DNA of 45,106 nucleotides from contig JAHLLM010000044.1 in the NCBI GenBank assembly GCA_020444175.1, forward strand, positions 1-45,106, given 5' to 3'. Shown here one piece after another: positions 16,398 to 25,478 of the stretch (the first letter of the stretch is position 1; each line of letters begins with the position of its first letter). Made by a program: the position numbers and the translations under genes. The stretch comes from Desulfobulbaceae bacterium. GTDB taxonomy: Bacteria > Desulfobacterota > Desulfobulbia > Desulfobulbales > SURF-16. Below the pieces are notes generated by a model. That model was not told the origin of the DNA and did no database searches. It worked only from the letters and a program-made list of their open reading frames with translations.

Positions 16398-16579
16398 AAG
16401 GAAGGATGCGAGCACGATGGATGGGTCTCTAAAGCAAACAGGTGCGCTTTCGGGGCCATCGGTGACCTTTTCATGCCGACACCATGCCGACTCTTTTCAC
16501 CACCAAACAGCAATGTGAGTATTGCTGCCACTAGGAGAGACAACGCCAGCAGGATGAGCAGCATATCACCTTTTTTCAT
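16325..16579 (-). CDS. Small predicted membrane protein
   Basis: 84 aa from ATG 16579, preceded by AAGGAAAC at good spacing. The N-terminal Met-Lys-Lys-Gly-Asp is followed by one strong membrane helix (MLLILLALSLLVAAILTLLF), then a Gly-Gly-Glu-Lys turn and a Ser/His/Pro-rich tail. It lies 61 bp downstream of the ThiI-like gene on the same strand and may be cotranscribed. The last 73 bp overlap the convergent exported-protein gene, so the tail sequence may be constrained by, or an artefact of, that gene. Family not recognised. Confidence 0.5.
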   Translation of the reverse strand: MKKGDMLLILLALSLLVAAILTLLFGGEKSRHGVGMKRSPMAPKAHLFALETHPSCSHPSFYNSTSTFPSKDNSLSGCSSLHFS

Positions 16580-16640
16580 GTTGTTTCCTTGTCTTTTTTT
16601 GAGTTCCCTCAGGGAGTTTCTTTTCTTCCTCGCTGCTTTT

Positions 16641-17651
16641 TTAACGTATCCAGCTAGAAAATACAGCATCCTGCAAAGGGGCAACGTGTACTGTTTTTTC
16701 CCAGTCAGGGGCCGTAACTGTCACATCGGCTTCTGGATCGCCTTGTTTTACCTTTTTCCCGTACCGAACAACAAGTGAAGCTGCAAAATCAATATCCTCC
16801 AGATGGGCAGAATGGCGAAGAAGTGCTGTAGGTCCCGGCCTGGTCGGCATTTTCAGACTGATATCGTCTGGCTGTTTGAGCTTTATGATTTCATCATTCT
16901 CATTCTGGTCCCGGCCCATTGCCAGCCAGCCGCCATTGGGTAATTTGAACTGTCGCCCGACCAGAAGAAAACGGATGTCGTTTATGTCAATTTCCGGTGT
17001 TTCCAGAAAAAGCCCTTTGATTCGCCTGGACAGATTCGGGTCGGTGAGCACGCAGCCGCCTGCAGGAGCAGGATAATCCGTAATGTTAAATGACCTGGCA
17101 AGTTCAATCTGATTGGTGCGGCCCCGGCCACTGAAATTGAGGAGTTTTTCCCTGTCAATAAGCCCGGAAAGCTCTGCCTGGGTGGGCGGTTGTGATTTGG
17201 CGCACAGGGGACGAAGAAGGATGGAGTCCGTCCGGCTGTCTCTTTCTATGACCCGCAAGGTGTCTTTTCGCTGGGACATGGGGCGCTGGCCGAGGACTTC
17301 CCCGGTAATGATAAATGATGCCCCGTATTCATCCATGAGTTTTTTCGCTTCCGTAAGCATCATGATCTTGCAATCTATACATGGGTTGAAGTGTTTCCCA
17401 AACCCATGGGGCGGATTGCGGAGCAACTCCAGGTAGGGGAGGGAAATATCAATGAGAGTAACATCTATCCCGTAGGTGTCTCGAATTTTTTTCTTGTACT
17501 CATCCTGTTTTTCAAGCAATTCATAATCAAAAAAAGGAGTGACGAATTTAAGGGCCTGAACAGTTATACCCTGTTCTGCTACCACACGACAGGCGAGAAT
17601 GCTGTCCAGGCCGCCTGAAAAGAGAGCAAGGGCAGTTGTTTTGTTTTTCAT
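16641..17651 (-). CDS. ThiI/MnmA-like PP-loop tRNA sulfurtransferase with NFACT-R-like C-terminus
   Basis: 336 aa. N-terminal PP-loop ATP pyrophosphatase motif SGGLDS (12-17) as in ThiI, MnmA and TtuA, a catalytic-type Cys pair Cys91-x-x-Cys94 (NPCIDCK) and another conserved-looking Cys in PAGGCVLTD. These suggest ATP-dependent thiolation of a tRNA uridine. Roughly the last 110 residues (VGRQFKL..GGWLAMGRDQNEND...KMPTRPGPTALL) resemble the NFACT-R (DUF814) RNA-binding domain. The combination is shorter than ThiI and lacks THUMP and rhodanese domains. It starts 4 nt after recN stops, so the two are cotranscribed. The exact modified position is unknown. Confidence 0.8.
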   Translation of the reverse strand: MKNKTTALALFSGGLDSILACRVVAEQGITVQALKFVTPFFDYELLEKQDEYKKKIRDTYGIDVTLIDISLPYLELLRNPPHGFGKHFNPCIDCKIMMLTEAKKLMDEYGASFIITGEVLGQRPMSQRKDTLRVIERDSRTDSILLRPLCAKSQPPTQAELSGLIDREKLLNFSGRGRTNQIELARSFNITDYPAPAGGCVLTDPNLSRRIKGLFLETPEIDINDIRFLLVGRQFKLPNGGWLAMGRDQNENDEIIKLKQPDDISLKMPTRPGPTALLRHSAHLEDIDFAASLVVRYGKKVKQGDPEADVTVTAPDWEKTVHVAPLQDAVFSSWIR

Positions 17652-17655
17652 ATTT

Positions 17656-19329
17656 TTACGAGAGTGATTGATTGCGACTTATAAGTTCTGTGACATAGGC
17701 CACCGTCTGAGGTGTGATTGAATTACCGTCAAGCATCGCGGCAAGTTCCATAACTCTTTGTTCATCACTGAGCTGCACTATCTCAGATTGCGTTCGTTCG
17801 TTTTCGGTGGATTTGCTGACTCGATAGTGGTCTTCGGCAAATGAGGCGATTTGAGGAAGGTGTGTTATGCAGATAACCTGGTGGTGGCCGGACAGTTCTT
17901 TGATCTTACGGGCCACGGACTCTGCTGCTTTGCCGCTGATTCCTGCATCAATTTCATCAAAGATAACGGTTTCAACCTCGTCTTTTCTGGCCAGAAGGCA
18001 TTTTAAGGCCAAAAGGAGACGCGATAATTCACCGCCTGATGCAATCTGGGCTACCGGCTTTAGGGGTTCTCCAGGATTTGCTGAAAATATAAAACTTGGT
18101 TTGTCTTTGCCATTCCGGCCAAGAGCAGATATTGAAAGACTGTTTTCAATAAAATCAATTTCAAATCGAGCCTGGTCAAGACAGAGGGTGTGCAGTTCGT
18201 TTTTTATCGTTTCACTTAAAGTTTTGGCTGTTTTTATCCGCTCTTTTGAAAGAGAATCAGCACTTTTCAGAAGCGAGGATTCAAGAGTAGTAAGTTCATT
18301 GCTGAGATTTTCAAGCTGGATATCAAGTGCCTCAAGTTCACCAAGTTCACGGGATGCCGTCTCTCCGTAATTAATCACGTCTTCAAGTTCCGGCCCGTAT
18401 TTGCGCTTCAGTTGTTGCAGGATATCAAGTCGAGCCATTATGTTATCAAGCTGATGGGGGTCGCTGGGCACAGTTTCAAGGTAATCCTTCAGATGAATAA
18501 GTTGCTCTTCAAGTTGGAAACTTGCCCCTGCGATTTCTTCAGAAATGGCGGACAGACTGGGGTCAACCTCGACCATCTGCTCGATGTTTTTTCGTATCTG
18601 GGCCAGAGGGTCAGTGGCGCTGTAAAGAAGAGAATAACTTTTTTGACCCAGCCTGATCAGATCAGTCGAGCTCTTTAAACGGATTTTTTCCTGGCTTAAT
18701 TTTTCATCTTCACCTGGAATCAACTTGGCTTCATTAATCTCTGAGACCTGAAAATGAAGGAAATCTTTGCGTTGCTCCTTTTCCATTTCCTTTTTGAGCA
18801 AAGAGTCATATTCCGACTTTGTAGACTGCCAGACATCATACTGGCTGGAGAAATCAAGCCGCTGGGCCCATAGACCTCCCACCGCATCTATGAAATCAAG
18901 GTGATAACGCGATGAAAGAAGCTGCTGGTGGTCATGCTGGCTTGCCACACTCAGGAGATTTTCGGCAAGTTCACTGGTAAGCTTTGCCGTGGCCAGACTA
19001 CCGTTAATATAAAAGCGGCTGCGACCCTTACGGGATAGTATCCTTTTCAGAATAATAGATTCATCACATTCAAAGCCGTGTCTGCAAAGCTTATCAATAA
19101 TCTGGCTGCGGTCGCTGCTTATTTCAAAAAGCGCCTCTATAACCGCATTTTCAGCACCACTGCGAATCCACGCACTTGAAGCCTTGCCTCCGGAAAGAAG
19201 ATGAATCGCCTGGAGGATGATGGATTTACCTGCCCCTGTTTCTCCTGTAAGCACTGAAAGTCCGCTGGAAAAGGACAAGGAGAGCTTTTCGATGAGGGCC
19301 AGGTTCGTTATGTGAAGCTCGGAAAGCAC
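17656..19329 (-). CDS. recN: DNA repair protein RecN
   Basis: 557 aa, the normal RecN length. SMC-like ATPase of double-strand-break repair. N-terminal Walker A GETGAGKS (29-36) after the typical opening MLSELHITNLALIEKLSL, central coiled-coil arms (about 150-370), C-terminal ABC signature ASGGELSRLLLALK, Walker B TVIFDEIDAGISG and HQVICITHLPQIA. First gene of a minus-strand group with the ThiI-like gene. ATG 19329 matches the family N-terminus exactly. Confidence 0.97.
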   Translation of the reverse strand: MLSELHITNLALIEKLSLSFSSGLSVLTGETGAGKSIILQAIHLLSGGKASSAWIRSGAENAVIEALFEISSDRSQIIDKLCRHGFECDESIILKRILSRKGRSRFYINGSLATAKLTSELAENLLSVASQHDHQQLLSSRYHLDFIDAVGGLWAQRLDFSSQYDVWQSTKSEYDSLLKKEMEKEQRKDFLHFQVSEINEAKLIPGEDEKLSQEKIRLKSSTDLIRLGQKSYSLLYSATDPLAQIRKNIEQMVEVDPSLSAISEEIAGASFQLEEQLIHLKDYLETVPSDPHQLDNIMARLDILQQLKRKYGPELEDVINYGETASRELGELEALDIQLENLSNELTTLESSLLKSADSLSKERIKTAKTLSETIKNELHTLCLDQARFEIDFIENSLSISALGRNGKDKPSFIFSANPGEPLKPVAQIASGGELSRLLLALKCLLARKDEVETVIFDEIDAGISGKAAESVARKIKELSGHHQVICITHLPQIASFAEDHYRVSKSTENERTQSEIVQLSDEQRVMELAAMLDGNSITPQTVAYVTELISRNQSLS

Positions 19330-19412
19330 TTTTAAATTGACAATGAGGATGTGATAATTGATAATTCAATATTAATGGCTGAATTAAGTAAATTACATTT
19401 TTTCTCTCTGGT

Positions 19413-20894
19413 TTGTCAATTCACATTTATAAATTCTTAACTCTTTCGTGTCGACCATTGCTGTCTAAAATACCAAATCATTTATTTCATTCTTTTCGGG
19501 TTTTTATTTTTCCTGTACTGATTTCTCTCCTCGTTTTTCAGTCTTTTTTTCTGCATCCTGCTGCGGCATATGCCTTTTCTGTTAAAGAAGAACGTGAGTA
19601 TGGAGAAAAAATGCTTGCCGTGATCAGGCGCGAATTTGACCTGCTTGATGAATTGGACATAACCCAATATATGAATGAACTTGGCAATTCTGTCCTGAAA
19701 ACAGCAGGTTCACAGTATTTTGAATACCACTTTTATGTCATTGCCGATAAGGAATTCAATGCCTTTGCCACACCGTCAGGTCTCATTTTCTTTCATTCCG
19801 GAATTATCAATGCCATGGATACGGAAGGAGAGCTTGTCAGCGTCCTGGCACATGAGTGCGGCCATGTTATGAGCCGGCACATTGCAAGTCGCATTGAAAA
19901 ATCCACCAAAATTAATGCTGTAACCCTTGCGGCAATGATGGCCGGCATAGCACTTGGAGGAGGGGCTCTTTCCCAGGCACTCATTACTGGCGGTATGGCC
20001 GGTGGGGCTGCCATGAGCCTTAATTTTACCCGTCAGGATGAGGAAGAGGCTGACAGAATAGGTTTCAAGCTGATGCAGGAGCAGCATCGTGACCCCGGCG
20101 ATATGGTCACCATGCTGAATAAAATGTATAAAGCTTCGAAAATCCGAATGGGCAATGTCCCGCAATACTTATTGACCCACCCGAAACCTGAACTTCGTAT
20201 GCATTATGTTCAAGACCTCATCCATGTCAAAGGCGGTAAAGACTACAGGCAATTTGAACAGTTTGATTTCCGCCGCATGCAGAAAAGAGTTGAATCGCTC
20301 ACTGTTGAACCTCAAAAACTTTTTGCCAAATACCGGAAAATAATTAGAGAAACCGAAAATAAAGACCTTAAGATGATGGCAACGTATGGTCTTGGGCTTG
20401 CTGAACTCGCCATAGGAAATCACGATGAAGCAATCCAGTATCTGCGAACGGTTATGGATTATTACCCGGACAAACCCATACTCTTTACTGATTTGGGTAG
20501 AATCTACCTGGCAGGGGGGCATCTTAAAACAGCTATTATGTATCTTGAGGAAGCCAGGCGCAAAAATCCAGGAAACTGGTATGGCGCTTTTTATCTCGCC
20601 AAGGCTCTCCAGAGAGCCGGAAATGACACCAGGGCAGAAGCACTCTACAGGCAGGTAATGGGAGATTCTCCTGATTTCCCTGGATCCTACTTTCAACTTG
20701 CCCAGATTGAATCTAAAAAAGGACTGCAGGGATTGTCTCATCTCTTTTTAGGGAAAAACTTTTATTTTGAGGGTAATTTTACATCGAGCAAATTTAATCT
20801 TCAAAAGGCGCTTGATTATTCTGATCTCTCGGTAAAAGACAGGGCGGATATTAAAGATTTGTTGGGGAAAATTAAAAAAATAGAAGACGATTAG
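19413..20894 (+). CDS. M48 metalloprotease with TPR domain (BepA/YfgC-like)
   Basis: 493 aa as given. Hydrophobic signal segment about 30-54 ending HPAAAYAF, then a peptidase M48 domain with zinc motif HECGH (147-151) and downstream RQDEEEADRIG that holds the third ligand, then at least three TPR-like repeats (about 325-450). BepA-type periplasmic proteases look after outer-membrane protein assembly and degrade misfolded LptD or BamA. The start is uncertain: TTG 19413 is the first in frame and no ATG precedes the signal segment; no clear Shine-Dalgarno. Confidence 0.9.
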   Translation: MSIHIYKFLTLSCRPLLSKIPNHLFHSFRVFIFPVLISLLVFQSFFLHPAAAYAFSVKEEREYGEKMLAVIRREFDLLDELDITQYMNELGNSVLKTAGSQYFEYHFYVIADKEFNAFATPSGLIFFHSGIINAMDTEGELVSVLAHECGHVMSRHIASRIEKSTKINAVTLAAMMAGIALGGGALSQALITGGMAGGAAMSLNFTRQDEEEADRIGFKLMQEQHRDPGDMVTMLNKMYKASKIRMGNVPQYLLTHPKPELRMHYVQDLIHVKGGKDYRQFEQFDFRRMQKRVESLTVEPQKLFAKYRKIIRETENKDLKMMATYGLGLAELAIGNHDEAIQYLRTVMDYYPDKPILFTDLGRIYLAGGHLKTAIMYLEEARRKNPGNWYGAFYLAKALQRAGNDTRAEALYRQVMGDSPDFPGSYFQLAQIESKKGLQGLSHLFLGKNFYFEGNFTSSKFNLQKALDYSDLSVKDRADIKDLLGKIKKIEDD

Positions 20895-21017
20895 CCGTTA
20901 TTTCAAGCGGACTTTAAAATGACGTATCCCTTCCTATTATTGTCCAATAAATTTTTTTCCGTTTTTATATCAGCAATGCCCGGTTAGAATTTTGCAGCAG
21001 TATCTCAGGAGTTTAAA

Positions 21018-21147
21018 CTTCCGGTTCCCATGGTCTCCGTGGGAACCTATACATGAATCTACAGGGGCAAATTGATATGCATTCCCACGCTGGACCGTGG
21101 GAACGAGGGACAATATGCCACAGGAAGGTCACAATTTTTACTGCAAT
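21018..21147. repeat. Palindromic intergenic repeat family E
   Basis: Two hairpins, GTTCCCATGGTCTCCGTGGGAAC and ATTCCCACGCTGGACCGTGGGAAC, separated by ATGAATCTACAGGGGCAAATTGATATGC. The right end (CAGGAAGGTCACAATTTTTACTGC) resembles the right end of family B. It fills most of the 303-bp gap between the protease and pseudokinase genes; nothing else seen there. Confidence 0.65.
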
Positions 21148-21197
21148 TTCTTAGCCGGACACGAGTGTCTTTATATATAAATATCCTGTCTCGCTAA

Positions 21198-23426
21198 ATG
21201 GAAAACGCTCATTCAGATAAAAACAGGCAGCTTGCCATGCCACAACCCGCAAATCTTCCAGCCCCTTTCAGCGTTGATCAAAGTCAATTTGGAAAACATT
21301 ACGTTGAATATGTTCTTTCCCGCCGTGGCTGGCAGGATAAAGTTGTCTTAAAAGCCCCCCATGCCCGATTTCAGCAGAGTCCCTTGGCAAAAGATAGATT
21401 TTGCGGAGATGTTGCTCTCTGGATAGATCTCGGCCTTCACCCACATGTAGAATCATGCTATGGGCTTGCTTCAGCACAGGATGCTTCATATTTTGTTGAG
21501 CACATTGAAGGGATATCCCTGAAAAGCTGGATCGAGAAAGGGCGGTGTTCATTGCGGAGTATCCTCTCCGTAGCAATTCAGATTTGTCATGGCCTTGACC
21601 ACATTCACAAAAAGAAAATTTCTCCCGTGGCTCTCTCCCCTGAAAGTGTCTCAGTAACAGCAAGCTCTGTTGCGAAGATTAAAGATGTCTTTCTTCCTGA
21701 GACAGGAGCTGACAAGAAAAACGGGCATTCTTTTATTCAAAAAGGTGTTTTTGATTTCGGTTCACTCCTGTGGTTTATGCTCTGCGACAACAAAGCACCT
21801 GAAGGTCTTTTCGAAGATTTACCGCCTCCAGTTTTCAGAAAAGAGTACGAGCCGTATTGTCAATTTCTGTTTCCTTTTTTAAAACAATGCCTTGCCCCTG
21901 GAGAAAACCATTTTTTCCGGGGAACAGGACATCTTCTTTCCGCTCTTAATCGGCTTTATGTCAAAATATTCGGGGTTGACTGCCCCTATTCCAAATACGA
22001 TGCTGTTTTTTTCGCTGAAGGCTATAACAATGAGGCTGTTTTTCTTTTTGAAACAGGCTGCTATAAGGAAGGATTTTTAAAACTTCAGCAAGCTCTTTCC
22101 GCCCAGGACCGTTTATCCGAAGCTGTCTATAATCACATCGTTTACAGGATGCGGTCAGGTCTTTATCCCCCCCAGCAGATTGTGTCGATGGTTGAATCGG
22201 CAAAATTTGACAGCTCTATTCCGGAATATCTTCATCTTCTTTTAACTCTGGTTCGAAAATTGTCCAGGAAAGGCACGTCTCCCCGATCTGCAGCTCCTCC
22301 ATTTCTTTTCTGTCCTCCCCCGCAGACTCTTTTTTTTTACAGGAGATCAAGAGAGACAAAGTCGGAATATAAGGTGTGTCAGAAACATTTCGCAACACTT
22401 GGTTATGAGGCCTGTCTGCAGTCTTTAATTCTAGCCTGGAAGAAAAAAAAGTTTGGCAAGGATTCCTTTTTAGCAGGTCTGTATGAACAGCTTTTAACAA
22501 AAGGAGGCAAAAACGAGATAGTAGCAGTGCAGAGATACTGCACAATAAAAGGACAAGGGCAACCTGTTACTGATCTTGCCTATCTCCCCGGTACAAAAAA
22601 AATTGTTCACGTTGAAGGCATGGACCATCTGCTGGTGCGCAACTACGGTCATGGAACAAAAAAGTCAACTCTGTCTTCCGGAGGAGAGTCCATAACCTCA
22701 CTGAATGTTTCCCCGGATGGCCGCCTGGTGGCAGTTGGCACAAAGGTGGGTTCTGTCATCTTCTGGCAGGGGAAAACAGGCAAACCATTGTTGAAAAAAA
22801 AGGTGCATTCAGGCTCGGTGCTTTCAATGGATTTCAGTTTTGACAGCCGTTTTTTTGCCAGCATTGGCGAAGATAGTCTCATGGTATTCCGTACCTTGGC
22901 AACCGGCAGAGAAAAAGTGGTCAATCTCAAGGATTGCGGCCAACTGGCAGTTTTGCTTTTCATCCCGGATGGCCTTGATCTCGTCACCGGATCAGCTGAT
23001 GGGGATATCAGGATTTGGGCCTCACGGGCAAAAAAATGCCTTCACACCGTAAAGGCCCATTCCGGACCGATTACAGCTTTGACAGTTTCTCCAAAAGGAG
23101 ATTTTTTTGTTTCTTCCGGGGCAGGTGGCGACATAAAAATATGGGATCGTCACTCAGGAGAACTTTTGCAACAGTTTTCAGGTTTGCATGACACCTTAAC
23201 GGATTTGCTGCTTTTGGATGATAACAGGCATCTGGTGTCATGCGGAGAAGATGGCATGATTCGCCTTTGGGATCTCGTGACCGGAGAAGTTGTTTTTCTG
23301 CTCGATGGCCGGGGAAACGGAATCCGCAGTCTTTCAAAAGGGGCGCACCCGCATTTCTTTTTTGCAGGACAACAAAACGGCGGCCTGCTTATCTGGAAGC
23401 TTATCTATAATCTTACTTTTAACTGA
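21198..23426 (+). CDS. Pseudokinase-WD40 repeat protein
   Basis: 742 aa. N-terminal Ser/Thr kinase-like fold (about 35-265) with the ATP-anchoring Lys52 (VVLKAPH), but the catalytic loop reads ISPVALSPESV at 141-151. Where kinases have HRD-x-K-x-x-N, this protein has Pro-Val-Ala, Ser147 and Ser150, so the catalytic Asp and the metal-binding Asn are missing. The DFG site reads DVF. It is therefore a predicted pseudokinase. A helical TPR-like middle (about 265-450) is followed by WD40 repeats from about 460 to the end, with repeated GS.DG.I.IW / SCGEDGMIRLWD units forming a propeller. There is no membrane segment. It is probably a scaffold. Neighbours give no partner. Confidence 0.85.
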   Translation: MENAHSDKNRQLAMPQPANLPAPFSVDQSQFGKHYVEYVLSRRGWQDKVVLKAPHARFQQSPLAKDRFCGDVALWIDLGLHPHVESCYGLASAQDASYFVEHIEGISLKSWIEKGRCSLRSILSVAIQICHGLDHIHKKKISPVALSPESVSVTASSVAKIKDVFLPETGADKKNGHSFIQKGVFDFGSLLWFMLCDNKAPEGLFEDLPPPVFRKEYEPYCQFLFPFLKQCLAPGENHFFRGTGHLLSALNRLYVKIFGVDCPYSKYDAVFFAEGYNNEAVFLFETGCYKEGFLKLQQALSAQDRLSEAVYNHIVYRMRSGLYPPQQIVSMVESAKFDSSIPEYLHLLLTLVRKLSRKGTSPRSAAPPFLFCPPPQTLFFYRRSRETKSEYKVCQKHFATLGYEACLQSLILAWKKKKFGKDSFLAGLYEQLLTKGGKNEIVAVQRYCTIKGQGQPVTDLAYLPGTKKIVHVEGMDHLLVRNYGHGTKKSTLSSGGESITSLNVSPDGRLVAVGTKVGSVIFWQGKTGKPLLKKKVHSGSVLSMDFSFDSRFFASIGEDSLMVFRTLATGREKVVNLKDCGQLAVLLFIPDGLDLVTGSADGDIRIWASRAKKCLHTVKAHSGPITALTVSPKGDFFVSSGAGGDIKIWDRHSGELLQQFSGLHDTLTDLLLLDDNRHLVSCGEDGMIRLWDLVTGEVVFLLDGRGNGIRSLSKGAHPHFFFAGQQNGGLLIWKLIYNLTFN

Positions 23427-23540
23427 TTCCAAATCTTTCACCATGATGGTTTGATGAATTTAAGGGAACCGTACCATTGACTCCGGAGGGATTGATTCAT
23501 AAGATGTATGTATTGTTGTTTATTGTAAGCTGACAGTATT

Positions 23541-23712
23541 TATTCAGCGAGGGCTCGCAATGGGCCTCAACTCCAGGCCGTAACTATTCAGATGTGCCTT
23601 AGATTTGGACAAGCAGGCCTGCGAGGCAGGTAAGCGAGCTTGCGAGACTCCGATAGCCCGTCTATGTGAGCAGGCCTGATCGTTCAAAGATGAGGTGCAG
23701 CTGAATAGTTAC
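23541..23712. repeat. Dispersed repeat family A, longest copy (172 bp)
   Basis: TATTCAGCGAGGGCTCG...GGGCCTCAACTCCAGGCCGTAAC followed by the second half ending GCAGCTGAATAGTTAC. Compared with 45-116 it carries 57 extra bases placed between two copies of GCAGGCCT. It ends 35 nt before the rtcB start, so it may have displaced or supplied that gene's upstream region. Confidence 0.8.
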
Positions 23713-23747
23713 AACTGACAAAGTGTTGCAGGGTTAAGCCTTATTAG

Positions 23748-24929
23748 GTGTTGTTTGATGAAACAGGTTGTAACCACGGAAAAAAACCAGTCAAACTCTG
23801 GCTCGACAACATCGAGTCCGGTGCCTTTGAGCAAGCCGGAAACCTGGCAAACCTTCCCTTTACATTTAAACATGTCGCTGTCATGCCCGACGCTCATCTG
23901 GGCTACGGAATGCCTATCGGCGGGGTTATGGCTTCCGAAGACATGGTTATACCCAATGCTGTCGGAGTTGACATTGGTTGCGGCATGTGTGCCATGAAAA
24001 CATCACTGTCATCCCTGTCAACCGAGAATCTAAAATCGATTATCGCGCATATAAGAAATTCCGTGCCGGTTGGTTTTAAACATCACAAAAGAAAGCAGGA
24101 TACATCATATATGCCCGGCATAGTGGGGGATCTGCAGGAAGATTATCCCATTTTGTCCGTGGAGTACCAAAACGCATTGACCCAATTGGGCACTTTGGGT
24201 GGCGGCAACCACTTTATTGAAATACAAAAGGGGAATGACGGGCATATCTGGATTATGATTCATTCCGGAAGCAGAAATATAGGGTTTAAGGTGGCAAACC
24301 ACTATAACCGCCTGGCCACTCAATTGAACAAAAAATGGGGCTCGAAAATTCCAACAAAGTGGCAGCTTGCATTTTTGCCGGTTCAGAGCAGGGCAGGGCA
24401 GGATTATCTTCGGGAAATGAATTATTGCGTCGAATTCGCCTATGCAAATCGTAAACTGATGATGAAGAGGGTGCAGGATGCAATCTTGTCTGTTGTCCGG
24501 CCTGTTTTTTTTGATTCTCATATTAATATTGCCCACAACTATGCTGCCCTTGAAACACATTTCCACAAGAAAGTTTTTGTCCACAGGAAGGGGGCAACCA
24601 GAGCCCTGGATGGAGAAATCGGCATAATTCCCGGCTCACAGGGCACACCGAGTTATATTGTCAGGGGAAAGGGAAACAGAGAGAGTTTTGCGTCCTGTTC
24701 ACACGGTGCTGGTAGAAAGATGGGGAGAAAGCAGGCCCAACGACAGCTCGATCTGGAAAAGGAAAAAAAGCGGCTCGATGACCAGGGTATTGTTCATGCC
24801 ATAAGCCATAAGGGGGATCTGGATGAAGCCGCTGGAGCCTATAAGGATATTTTAGAGGTCATTGACAACCAGCTCGACCTGGTTGATGTATTGGTCGAAT
24901 TGCACCCTTTGGCAGTGTTGAAAGGGTAA
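23748..24929 (+). CDS. rtcB: RNA-splicing ligase RtcB family protein
   Basis: 393 aa, the short bacterial form. GTP-dependent RNA ligase that joins 2',3'-cyclic phosphate or 3'-phosphate ends to 5'-OH ends using Mn2+. Metal-site motifs: MPDAHLGYGMPIGGV, VGVDIGCGM, LGTLGGGNHFIE, then HSGSRNIG, and the guanylylated His region SCSHGAGRKMGRK. The start is GTG 23748, but there is no good Shine-Dalgarno and the N-terminus (LFDETGCNHGKKPVKLWL) is slightly unusual. A repeat ends 35 nt upstream, so the native start or promoter may have been altered. No archease gene is adjacent, though many rtcB genes have one. Confidence 0.92.
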   Translation: MLFDETGCNHGKKPVKLWLDNIESGAFEQAGNLANLPFTFKHVAVMPDAHLGYGMPIGGVMASEDMVIPNAVGVDIGCGMCAMKTSLSSLSTENLKSIIAHIRNSVPVGFKHHKRKQDTSYMPGIVGDLQEDYPILSVEYQNALTQLGTLGGGNHFIEIQKGNDGHIWIMIHSGSRNIGFKVANHYNRLATQLNKKWGSKIPTKWQLAFLPVQSRAGQDYLREMNYCVEFAYANRKLMMKRVQDAILSVVRPVFFDSHINIAHNYAALETHFHKKVFVHRKGATRALDGEIGIIPGSQGTPSYIVRGKGNRESFASCSHGAGRKMGRKQAQRQLDLEKEKKRLDDQGIVHAISHKGDLDEAAGAYKDILEVIDNQLDLVDVLVELHPLAVLKG

Positions 24930-25111
24930 TGCAAAATAGAACGCACTCAACTTTCTGAGGTGCTCTAACCTGTTGGAATAAAGAAAAATATTTTTTCCAG
25001 CGAACTCTTTTGCCGCAAAAGAACTCTTTTTCAAAAGAAGACTAAAGAAGTACAAATAACGCGAGACCGTCACAAGTTGCACCTTATCAAATGCAATTAA
25101 AGGAGGTTTTT

Positions 25112-25474
25112 ATGTCAAAGCAGCTTTCTTTTACAAAAATTGAGAATGAATTGCTTCCGGAATTCAGGAAAAAAATCGGCACTGCTGAATCTACGGAGGA
25201 TGTGAAGAAATTTTATGTCTACACTATGCAAAATCTTTTTCGGCAGGCGTTCAGCGGCAAAATAGATCTGGAATATAATGATATAGAGCTCACCCCTGAT
25301 AATGATCCTCCTTTTTTTATGACGGAAAAATTTAAGGATGAGGCTGATTTTTCCTCTACATGGAATGCCTCAGATCTTCCTCATGTTATTTCACGCTTTA
25401 CGGAAAGTGCTGTAAACCGCTATAGGCATCTTGAGAAAAAACCTGAAAAAACAGAAGCTAAGATCAGGATGTAA
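25112..25474 (+). CDS. Conserved-looking protein of unknown function
   Basis: 120 aa from ATG 25112, chosen for the perfect AAAGGAGG 5 nt upstream; a weaker in-frame ATG lies at 25091. Predicted soluble and mostly helical, rich in Lys/Glu/Phe, with no Cys, signal peptide or membrane segment. It does not resemble archease. It ends 4 nt before the HTH/zinc-ribbon gene and forms an operon with it. Function not recognised. Confidence 0.8.
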   Translation: MSKQLSFTKIENELLPEFRKKIGTAESTEDVKKFYVYTMQNLFRQAFSGKIDLEYNDIELTPDNDPPFFMTEKFKDEADFSSTWNASDLPHVISRFTESAVNRYRHLEKKPEKTEAKIRM

Positions 25475-25478
25475 AAGA

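Noticed and set aside
25112-25474. Archease, as expected near rtcB
   Set aside because: The sequence lacks the archease HTADVG-type N-terminus and the C-terminal K.TYH/DV motifs.
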